A stretch of DNA of 64,000 nucleotides from Neurospora tetraspora. Lineage: Eukaryota > Ascomycota > Sordariomycetes > Sordariales > Sordariaceae. Positions within the stretch are counted from its first letter, which is position 1. Every line of letters starts with the position of its first letter. The notes beneath the pieces are model-generated. The model did not search any database. It was not told where the DNA came from and worked only from the letters and a program-made list of their open reading frames with translations. The stretch lies in assembly GCF_033439725.1 (NCBI RefSeq), contig NW_026944385.1:2017001-2081000 (forward strand), read 5' to 3'. A program made the position numbers and the translations under genes. Shown here piece by piece: positions 33,643-43,090 of this stretch.

Positions 33643-34189
33643 ATGTCTGACGACGACTGGGATGATGACTACAGTAGCGACGACGTAGAAGATGATGACG
33701 ATCCGTATGATGATGACGACGGCGGAGACCAAGAAGAAGAGGACGTTGAAGAGGAGGACGGAGATGATGATTGCAGTGATGCCGAAGCGTGAGTACTACA
33801 CTATCAACATCATCAACTTCCTTATCACCCTCATACTCATAACACCCTGTTCATTTCTCCTACCCACAAGGAACCATCGTCAAGTACTGCCACTAATACT
33901 ATGTCACATAACCAGAGACGACGAGGTCGAGGACGAAGACACTTTCGAGGACTGCAGAAGCTCCACCTCCGACTCTGATTAAGATGAGGACAGTGGCGAG
34001 GACCGTGAGGAGCGCGGCGCGGGTTCGATGTCCAACTACGAATATGCCAAGCCTTGGGGAGGAACGGGAGGGTTCATGGACTCTTACGGGATCGATCGGA
34101 CGCCGGAGGGATATCAAGAGGCAAATGAAATGGTGGACACAATGAGGGAGGCGGCGGAGAGGAATGATGATGGTGGTGGTAGGAAGTGA
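33643..34189 (+). pseudogene. Cluster-family acidic protein with an in-frame stop before its WGG module
   Basis: Exon 1 (33643-33788) encodes MSDDDWDDDYSSDDVEDDDD and more acidic residues. The intron 33789-33915 (GTGAGT...AACCAG) leads to exon 2, which meets TAA at 33980 after 70 residues. The frame then continues open, without any shift, through SGEDREERGAGSMSNYEYAK and PWGGTGGFMDSYGIDRTPEG to TGA at 34187-34189. That second part carries the WGG module. One nonsense codon therefore separates the two halves (TAA may come from CAA by a C-to-T change). The acidic half could still be made alone, or the module could start at its own ATG (34028). A sister gene lies 300 bp downstream. Confidence 0.7.
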
Positions 34190-34501
34190 TAGGACGTGAT
34201 GGTAGCATATCCGCATGTGGCAGGTGAAAGTTGATCTGCATAGGTTACCTCGTTTAATATTCATGTCTCTTCGTTCCAGGAAGCTACAAGCGGTGCAAAA
34301 GTCTGGGAAGGTACCATATGCGCATAAAGAGGAGCAGAGGAGGGGTATTTAGAATTCGGTTCTTGGACCATCCCAAGCTCTTCTTCCTTTCTCCCGACCA
34401 ACCACCACTTTTTCCATCAAAACCACCATCCAAGTCCTATACAGCCACCCCAAGATTGTATCCAAGAGCACATCCCTCACCTCTCGCATCCCTCTACCAC
34501 A

Positions 34502-35353
34502 ATGTCTGACGACGGCTGGGATGATGACTATGTCGACGACGGAAGTTACGATGATGGCCCGTATGATGACTATGCCGGCGACGGAGGTTACGATGACGGC
34601 CCGTGTGAAGACTACACCGGCGACCGAGGCGACTGCGACGAACAAGACGTAGGAACAACGGGGTATGCGGAGGTTGAGGAGGTCAATGATGACAACTACA
34701 GAAATGCTGAAGGGTGAGTACCTCTACATCTACTACAACATCATCATCACCCTCATCCCTACAACACCCCGTTCACATATCCTTGCCAAGCCATCGTCAA
34801 CTCCTGATACTAACACAAAGCTACATATCCAGTGACAATGGCGGCGGCGACGATGAAGACGTAGGGACAGCTGGGTATGCCGAGGAGGTCGATGCAGAAA
34901 CCACGGGATATGCGGAGGTCGAGGAGGTCGGCAATGACAACTGCAGCAATGCTGAAGGGCGAGTACAAGTCCTACCGCATCATCATCATCGTCATCACCC
35001 CTATCCCCATAACATTCTGTCACATCCTGCCGCATCGCCTAACCACAGGGCACCATCGTCAACCCCTATCACTAACACCATCCCACATATCCAGCAACAA
35101 CGACAATGACCACGACGACCGCACAAGCTCCGATCTTGTTCAAAATGCGGACCGTGACCAGGACCAGGCCGAGGGCAATGACGAGGACGGTCCTTCAATG
35201 TCCAACTATGAATATGTGAAGCCTTGGGGAGGAATGCATGGGTTCATGCGTTCTTACGGAATCGCTCGCGAGCCGGGGGGATATGAGGAGGCAGGGGAGT
35301 TGCGCGATGCGATGATGGAGGCGGCGCACAAGAACAGGAACCTCAAGGGATAG
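34502..35353 (+). CDS. Cluster-family acidic protein with duplicated exon and WGG module
   Basis: Three exons (34502-34713, 34833-34958, 35095-35353) give 198 residues in frame. Exon 1 starts MSDDGWDDDYVDDGSYDDGP and ends YAEVEEVNDDNYRNAEG. Exon 2 ends YAEVEEVGNDNCSNAEG. Both following introns end CACATATCCAG, so exon 2 plus its intron is an internal tandem copy of the exon 1 end. The second intron has a GC donor (GCGAGT in place of GTGAGT), a recognised GC-AG type. Exon 3 holds SMSNYEYVKPWGGMHGFMRS, then YGIAREPGGYEEAGELRDAM, the family module. The leader matches that of the gene at 33643. Function unknown; probably soluble, with a disordered acidic N-terminus. Confidence 0.75.
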
Positions 35354-35776
35354 GAAGTGATGGGTCGTAATAATGGGGATCGTGATAAAATGGCATGTGG
35401 CAGGTGAATGTTGAGGTGGGTTGGGTGCATATATTCGGGTGCAGCATGCACGGGAAGTAATTGTGGGTTGATTTGGAAGCAAAGGCTGATTGATGCAGTC
35501 CATGTATCGGTATCTGCACTGAGGTGCTTCAACTTGGCAGTGCGTAGGGCAAGGAGGGCTGCATGAGAAGGTGCTTTTTGGGCTGTTCTTTCCCGTTTCA
35601 TGGCGTGACTGGCCCGGATCAAAAATCATGTTCAATCGTGAGTAGCACTTTCCAAATCTGTGGTTCCTTCCTGAATGACTGTATGGTGCAATACTATCCA
35701 ACATGATTCCAATTGGCCATCAATGATGTGTTTTTCGTGCAACCAAGTGGATCTGGTCGGCTTCCACTTCAAGCAG
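35354..35776. other. Intergenic (convergent 3' flanks)
   Basis: Lies between the 3' ends of the acidic gene and the minus-strand monooxygenase. No gene is seen. Confidence 0.4.
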
Positions 35777-37732
35777 CTACTTCTCCCACCTCCAAGCTCC
35801 CTTTATCATCGCAAAGGCCTCAGTGCCGTACTGAACCGCGGCCCCTGCCAGCCATGGCAAAATAGTCGAAGGCTTCGCAAGCAACGAAGCAAGCACCGAA
35901 TTGGGATTTCTCCTTGACCAAAACACCACCCCTAGAGTGAAAGCCGTGAGAGTCAACAGGCGGCTGAAGGTATGGCTCTGTTTGACAATCTTGTTCTTTC
36001 CCGTTTGGCCCTGTGGTTGTCAAACACATGTCAGTCAGTGTTCGACAGGCAACATTCGTCTGTGTAATCTTTCAACAAGCCTCCTCCCGTAGGATGGGCA
36101 AGGTGACAACGTTAACAGCAAAGCAAAGCAAACGCAAAAACTTACACTGAACCGCCAATCCTTCCACGACGGAAACAAACAAGAGTACCAATAGTGGGCT
36201 TGGGACCACGGGTAGGCCGCCGCGTTCCACGGTTTCCTGCCATCCACGGCACGGTTGTACCAGCTGGTGCATCCGGTGGAGAAAACGGTGTCCTGTAGGG
36301 CGCCGTGCACCCATTGGACGTATTTCTCTTCTGCTTCGCGCTTCACTTCGGCCACGCTTCCCTTGCCTTTGAGGAGCGGCTCGATGATTCGCAGGGAGTA
36401 GTTGATGGCGTTTTCGGAGGCGATGAGGAATGAGGTGTGGCCTGTTGCTGTGTTGGGACCTGGAGGGGGAATGTCAGTATGTACCGCTGACGAGACAGTC
36501 AAGAGGTTTAGAAGGGAAAACTTACCTCCCAGCAGGAAAAAGTTGGGAAAACCGCTGAGACTTTCACAGTTATACGCCTCAACACCGCCAAACGATTTCC
36601 AATGTTCGTGGATCGTCTCTCCCCCACGGCCGACAATCTCGCAGTCGAGGAATAATTGATTGGTCTTGAAGCCATTGGCCATGACAATGACATCGGCCTC
36701 CACGATCTCACCGCTCTTCATCCTCAGTCCATTCGACAATATCTCCTCCACCGGCTCATCCGTCAGCCTCAGATGCTCATTATGCAGGCTCTCCAAGTAC
36801 CCGGAGTCGAATATCCTCCTCTTGCAGCCGACCTCAAAGTCCGGGATCAACAGGTCGTGATACCTCTCCGGCGCCGTCGCCCGCATGTACGCCTCCACCT
36901 GCCTTTGCCTCTTCTTGCGCCACGCCTTGGCAATCTTTCCATCCCTAAACCCAATGTATTCCAGCTCCGCATTGACGAACGTCAAGAACCGCTGGATCTG
37001 CATCGTGCCCGGGACATTTGCCAGCGTAAACATCAGCCAGAACGGCACCTTCTCGTCGATCGCCGGATACACCCAATGCTTGGACCGTACCACCTGCGTC
37101 AAGCTCGCCGTCTTGTCCACGATGGCCGGCACAATCTGCGCCCCCGTGCACCCGTTGCCGAACACCACCACCTTCTTCCCCGTCAGATCGACATCATGCC
37201 GCCACCTCGCCGAGTGAAACATCGGTCCTTCGAAGCTTTCCGCTCCTGGGATCCCCAGCTCCCTCGGCTGATCAAAGAGTCCAACACCACTATACAAAAA
37301 CTGACACTCATGCACAATCACCTGCCCCGTATTCTTCTGCCTAATCCACATCCTCCACCTTCCCTTCTCCTCGATCCAGACGCACCGCTCCACCGCGGCG
37401 TCGAACGTCATCTTCTCGACCAGGTCATACTTGCGCGCCACGCGGTTGAGGTACTCCCACAGCTCGGTGTAGGTGGGCAGCACGCGCGTCCAGTTGGGGT
37501 TGCACTCGAACGAGAGCGAGTAGAGCGCCGAGGGCACGTCGCAGGCGCAGCCCGGGTATTGGTTCACGTGCCAGGTGCCGCCGAGCTGGGACTGCTTGTC
37601 GAAGAAGCGGATGTCGGTGATGCCGTACCAGCGCTGCAGGGTGGCGCCGAGGCCGATGGCGGAGAAGCCGGTGCCGATGCAGGCGAATTGGGAGTAGGAG
37701 AAGACGGGGTCTTCTTCGGTGTGGGAAGCCAT
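35777..37732 (-). CDS. FAD-dependent Baeyer-Villiger-type monooxygenase
   Basis: Three exons (36526-37732, 36146-36459, 35777-36010; introns 66 and 135 bp) give 584 residues, exactly in frame. Seen in order: the FAD Rossmann motif GTGFSAIG (20-27), GGTWHVNQYPGCACDVPS (51-68), the Baeyer-Villiger fingerprint F-x-G-x3-H-S-x2-W (FEGPMFHSARW, 167-177), the NADPH Rossmann motif GNGCTGAQ (192-199), the ANGFKTNQ linker near 390, and GPNTATGH after the first intron. The family inserts oxygen next to a ketone (giving an ester or lactone) or oxidises soft heteroatoms, using NADPH and O2. The last exon encodes a hydrophobic segment (LLTLTAFTLGVVFW), so the protein may be membrane-tethered. Unspliced, the first intron stays open because it is 66 bp. 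Neighbouring dehydrogenase, hydrolase and alcohol oxidase genes suggest a catabolic set. Confidence 0.92.
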
Positions 37733-38473
37733 GGTGGATATCCGGATGTTGATGGCACTTGACGGAGGGATAATAGGATCTGGGATGATCTGGGGGAGAT
37801 GTTCAAGAGAAAAAAAGGACAGTGAGAAAGTCAAAAGCCCCCGACAGTACGGGAAAATCCCAACAGAGAACAGGACAAGCGGGAAACAAAGTGGTTATCT
37901 CGCGAGAGACAAGACCAAGTTTATACGACGAGCCACGAGTCTGCCGTGCTTGGGAACACAGCTGGAGTACATGCGCCCTTGGACCAAAAAGGCGTAGTAG
38001 GTAATTCTCCGCACGCCGGGCAGCGACCGACCGGGCGAGGGGGTGATGTCTCTCCTTGTCCCGCTAATCGAGCGAAAACTCCGCTGGGTGAGACTAGGAC
38101 GCCCTGTCATTGTGGGGGATCTACCAAGTCTAGCCTAGACAGGCGAGCCCGACTGGGCAGGAGAAGTGAAAGAACAGGGGAAGTGGACGACGGGAATGGA
38201 AGAAGCGAACATCGGAAATAAGCAGACACCCCGTGACAGGGCATCCCCCGCTGTGGCATCGTGAAATGTGAATGGAGCAGCGGGAGTTTGCCAGGAACTG
38301 AAGCAACTTGGTGATCTTTTGGTACCGAGCGTGGCTATGTATACTGGGTTCTTTTCTGTTTAGAAAGTCCGAGGAATATGTTACCATTCCTGCGCGGGTT
38401 TATCTTGGTCAGATGGCGATGGGTTTTGAAGAAGAAGGAAGCGGGATACGAATGGTAATGCACTGGACACGTA
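37733..38473. other. Intergenic and monooxygenase promoter
   Basis: Upstream region of the monooxygenase on the minus strand. No gene is recognised. Confidence 0.4.
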
Positions 38474-38961
38474 CAGTGGGTGGCATTTAAAAACGCACAA
38501 CTGGTCATTTCCCCGCAAAACTCGTACTTTTCAAGTCTCGAAACAACAACACCACCCATCTTCCAATAATCTGTGAATTTCAACGTCTAGAGTATCTTAC
38601 TCTACCAGTAAAGTCTACTTTTCCGTTTATTCTTTTATTTAAGAATCCCCGAGGGGGGAGGTAATAAACTAGGTACTTCAAGGAGAGCTAGATTTCTCAT
38701 CCACTGTAAGCCCCTACAAGCTCGCTATAACCGATTTGCCAACCTTACCCTCGGATAAACACCACTCTTTTACCACCACTAATGACCAAAATTACTCAAG
38801 AGTCTCTTTGATATTAAAAGGTATTAAAGACTCTAACCTCGAGGAAGTGCATTTAGTTTAGGATATAGTAAGGAGGTCAAATCGAGGAGTGACGAAGGTG
38901 ACTTTTTGGTGTTGTTTGCGGGGAAATTCCCAAGTTGTGCGTTTATTTGTGTTACCCACTG
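38474..38961. mobile_element. Tc1/mariner-type MITE
   Basis: A 488-bp element with imperfect inverted ends of about 50 bp: CAGTGGGT..AACGCACAAC..ATTTCCCCGCAAA at the left, and the same order inverted at the right. It is bounded by TA on both sides (38472-38473 and 38962-38963), the target of Tc1/mariner/pogo elements. The centre is AT-rich, with no transposase frame. It sits between the monooxygenase and dehydrogenase genes. Confidence 0.75.
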
Positions 38962-39097
38962 TAGGACTGCCAAATGGTCCAACACCGCCGCCGTCTTGCA
39001 GAATGTTTGCCTGTGGGCGTCAAGCACAACGATAGTTTTCTCCAGTGAAAAGATTCCACTTCGCCTGGAATCATCGAACCTCGACGAATGGCTCTAA

Positions 39098-40427
39098 CTA
39101 AGCCTCACGATCCTCGAGCTTTATACCTCCACTCTCGTCGACATCAACAACCTGACGCCCTGCGAAGTTAAGCGCAATCTTGTAAGTCGGTTCCTTAACC
39201 ATCCGCAGCACCCACTCGGGACCTCCTCTCTGCAACAAAAAGAGTCAGTATCAGCTTCGGTCTTGCACTGGTCATGAACGGCTCCGAACGAAAGCTTACC
39301 AATGAAGCGAGATATCGCATAATCCCCGGAAGATAGATAGTGCGGCCATAACCGCTATACAAGCTATCAACAATCTCTTCGCTCACCGTCCTGACATGCA
39401 ACAACGGAAAGATAAAGTTATTCTGTCCTGGATGCGAGCCTCCCAGCAACGGCGTCTGGATGAAGCTAGGAATAGCCAAAGTGAGTCTGACTCGCTTGGC
39501 CTTGTGAACATGCTTGAGCTCCAGCTGGAGAGACTGTGGATTTGTGGAAGCAGGTCGGGTTAGTTAGGTATGTAGTACCTTGCATCACCTAGGTATGGGC
39601 GGATATTGACAGGACAGGCGACAAATGGCGCTCAGTTCATCACATACCTCATGCAACATCTGAAGACCAGCCTTGGAAGCCGCATAATCGCCAATGTACG
39701 GCGGCGGGATGTAGGCGCTTATAGAACACATGTTGACAATGTGTCCGTGATTATTCCTCACCATCTCCGGGAGGAACTCCTTGGTGAGCAGGAACGGCGC
39801 CGTCAGGTTCGTGCGGAGCGTCGACTCGACATCGCCGTAGGAGCCCTCCATGATGGTGGAGCCACGGGCGGTTCCGGCGCTGTTGATTAACACCGTTGGA
39901 TGTCCGACCTCCTCCCGGACCCGGGCGGCGATAGACCGGATAAGGTCCGACTTGGTAAGGTCAGCCTGGTAGTAATGGATCTTGGCCCCCGTTGGCGGCG
40001 TCCAGCTCAGCGGAGCGTAGTCGACAATAACCACCGTCGTCCGCGGATTCCGCTCCAACAATCCCTGAACGACATTCTGCCCGATGCCACTGCTGCCTCC
40101 GGTAACCAGGACGATCTCCTTGTCCCAGTCCCACTCGCCGTGGCCGGGGGAGGTGAAGTTGTTGGCGAACAGATGGGTGAGCTGGTCGTTGGCGGCGAGG
40201 GTGGCGCCGGCGACACCGATGCCCGTCAGGTAGCGGCCGATGTCAGCGAGCTTGGACGGGTCGATCAGCTTGTGGAGGTGCAGGTCCCGGTAGTGCTCCG
40301 GGTGCTTCTCGAACCAGGCGATGGCGGCGGCGATGGGCAGGGTGAGGTAGGGGTTGAGGACGGTGCGGCGGACTAGTCGGCCTACGTCGTCGATGGTGAG
40401 ACCTTCGCGTTTGATGGAGGTCGGCAT
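39098..40427 (-). CDS. Short-chain dehydrogenase/reductase
   Basis: Three exons (39648-40427, 39300-39533, 39098-39229; introns 114 and 70 bp) give 381 residues in frame. The N-terminal 100 residues include a hydrophobic stretch (LTLPIAAAIAWF) that may anchor it to a membrane. The SDR core follows: cofactor motif TGGSSGIG (109-116), NSAG (182-185) in place of the usual NNAG, Ser in VNMCSIS (about 235-237), and catalytic Tyr248-x3-Lys252 in YAASK. It resembles the retinol/sterol dehydrogenase-like SDRs that interconvert alcohols and ketones with NAD(P). It shares strand with the monooxygenase and is separated from it by 1.4 kb that contains a MITE. Substrate unknown. Confidence 0.92.
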
Positions 40428-40810
40428 TGTGTTCCCTTCTTGGTGTTTGACGACGGCGTGGCGGTGTTTTTGCGTGTTAGTGTTTGTGTCCCTATGTCGT
40501 GACCAGCAACCGTGTTAGTGACGGGAGCGAAGATGTGGTGAATGACATCTCTTTCTGGGTCAAAACATCAAAGACGATCAGATGAACTGGAGGAGCAATC
40601 ATGTCGTATTGAAGTGAGGGGCTGAGAACACGTGGAAATTGGAGGTTCGTGATGATACCCTGTTGCTCCAGGTCGTCGTCATCGGACGGCTAACAAACCC
40701 CGCGATGGCACGGTAGTGGTGGATAATGAATGGTGGGCCAATTGTTCTGGGCGTTCAGGGGTTCCCCACGGGCATTGACCACCGGCAGTAAGCGTCCGTC
40801 GGGATGAACC
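40428..40810. other. Dehydrogenase promoter region
   Basis: GC-balanced flank ending exactly at the LTR element. The final five bases GAACC (40806-40810) are the left target duplication. Confidence 0.5.
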
Positions 40811-41026
40811 TGTCAGGGCACTGCGCTACGCACCTGCCTGTGTGACGCATAGGCCAAGCCGGGCTCAAGCCAGGCCGGGCTCAAGCCAGCCTTCTGGGGA
40901 AGGCGGTATCCAGTGGATTAAATACTGGGAGGATACTTTGTATCCCCGAGCGAGATTCTTGGCTAGTTCTTAGCTTAGATTATTATTAACTAATATATAT
41001 TGTATATAGCTATCTATACCTTTATA
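40811..41026 (+). repeat. Left LTR of the fossil
   Basis: 216 bp matching 48173-48372 in order, including the well-preserved block CTTCTGGGGAAGGCGG and then ATACTTTGTATCCCCGAG. It contains a local 16-bp direct duplication that the right LTR lacks. Confidence 0.85.
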
Positions 41027-42059
41027 GAGTAGTATGATATTATATATCGAATGTGTAGAACGAAGTTATTATCGAGAATTAGATTGATCGATTTTTATTT
41101 TTCTTCTTTTGATTCCGTAAGGTATTTTTATTAGCCCTCTTTGGTAACGAAGTATTAGTCGAGCTATTAGGAAAAAAACCCTGCTTAATACTTATGTTAA
41201 ATAAATGCGGACTTTTACGTTATATTAAATATATCATTTTATATTCTATTGTAAATAAATTAATATTATTAATTGTTTCTAAGTTTAAATTTAAAGGAAA
41301 TCAATACTATTGATTTATTTTAAGTTTAGCTAGATAACCGATAGATATTTACGAGCCCGCTAGATCTTTAGATTCTATTTTAATGAATAACCTTAGTTTG
41401 CTTTGCTTATAGAAGAAGATTTCGATTTCGTTAAATTTCTTAAGCCTACTTTCGAATTAGAAGACGTTGTCCCCGTTAATGAAGAAAGATACTTAGTTAA
41501 TTGGAGTACTAACAAAAATTCGTTTCTTGGTTTTTTGAGTAATTGGCGGAAGTAGATTAAATAGGGCGTTCTTATACGAATTATAATAGAAGAATAGTTA
41601 GGGATATAAGGTATTTTAGTAAATTAATTTATTGAATAATAGTTTGACCTTTTTACTAATTTACCTTTAAAATTTTATCCTTTGGAATTTCGGAATAGTT
41701 AGGTCGGATATTATAGATAGTTCCCCTTTTTACCGAATTGGATTTTCCAAAATTAGTAATAATATTAATTTCAATTTCTTTTTAATGAATTATTTTAGAT
41801 TTTTAGGCCTAGAATTAATTCTGAGGAAATTCCTGATTTAAGAAAATTCCATCTATCCCTATTAATTAGCAAGAAACCGAATTTACACTGTAACAATCGT
41901 TCTTTAACGCCGGTAAACTTCCTTAATAAATTTAAATGATATTAAAAATAAGTTCGGGAATAGTTCGAAAAATAAGAAATAAATTAATAGTATAAGGAAT
42001 AATAAGAGACTATTATCGATTACGTAGTACGTTTAATAACCGAATTTTAATAATTTAAA

Positions 42060-42420
42060 GTAGAAAAACGCCGTTAAGTTAAATTTAAAGCCGAATATTA
42101 GGTTCGATTTGAAGAAGTAGAATATTAAATTCGATTTAAGGAAGTTAAATACCGTCGGTAAGCCCAATTTAAAGAAGATTAGCATTAGGCCGAATGTAAG
42201 CGATAAATTTAATTTATAGAATAATATTATTAAATTAAATTCGAGGAAGAATAATATTACCGAATTAAATTTGTAAAGTTCGTCGCCGATTTGAATTTGA
42301 ATAATGTAATTAACATTATTAAGTTTAATTTGAGGAAATTCGTTATTAAATTGAATTTTAAGAAATTTAATATCGTCGGGAAGTTAAATATTAAAAGTTT
42401 CAAAATTAAGAAATTAAAAA
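42060..42420 (+). repeat. Degraded tandem repeats inside the fossil
   Basis: A recurring AATT(C/T)GA(T/G)GAA-like word, spaced roughly every 36 bp, suggests a short tandem array in the gag-side part of the element, now blurred by RIP. Confidence 0.4.
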
Positions 42421-43070
42421 TACTAACGACGGAGATATTAGGATAATTAGAAACCTAATTTAGGTGGAGATTATTGCCTTTAAAATAAAATAATCGCTAA
42501 AATTATAATTAAAATCCTTCTTTATTATCCGGCTACAGTATTAAAGTATTAAATATTATTTATTTTAATTTATTTACAATTTCTATTAATAGAGTTTAAT
42601 TCAATAGAAAGATAATTAAGTATATAAATGTTTACGCCTTTATTAATAGGTTAAAATATTCAACCCGTAATTTCGGAAACGATGGCAAAATTTAAGTCCG
42701 CCGCATTTAGATTTAGTGCCTTTTAAGCCTCGCCTTAATGTAATATAATTATATTTTTTCTAAAGCTGACCGTTTACTATTAGAGACGGTTTTTATTAAT
42801 ATTATTTATATAAAATTAAAAGATAAATTTAACCCTAATTATTTAATAGTATTGGTTGAAATTAAGAAAATTAAATTTATATTCTAGGATATATTTAATC
42901 GTAAAGATATTTAGGCTTTTATGTAAATTACTGTTCGTAGTGCTAAAGGTCATAATTTCGATTTACTCGGTTAATTAATAGCCGTCTTCGAAGCCTTTAA
43001 CCCTAATATCTAATTAAATTTAATAAAGCGTAATTCGGAATTAACCGTTAATTTAATAATAAAAGAATTT

Positions 43071-43090
43071 AGAGAGAGAGAGAGAGAGAG
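43071..43090 (+). repeat. (AG)n microsatellite
   Basis: Ten AG dinucleotides in a row, inside the LTR fossil. Confidence 0.85.

Noticed and set aside
36656-37762. Long plus-strand open frame (368 codons) opposite the monooxygenase
   Set aside because: Antisense shadow of GC-rich coding sequence. The minus strand carries all the flavoenzyme motifs, and this frame has no domain.
39900-40376. Plus-strand Val/Gly/Asp-rich frame opposite the dehydrogenase
   Set aside because: Antisense to the SDR core, with no motif.
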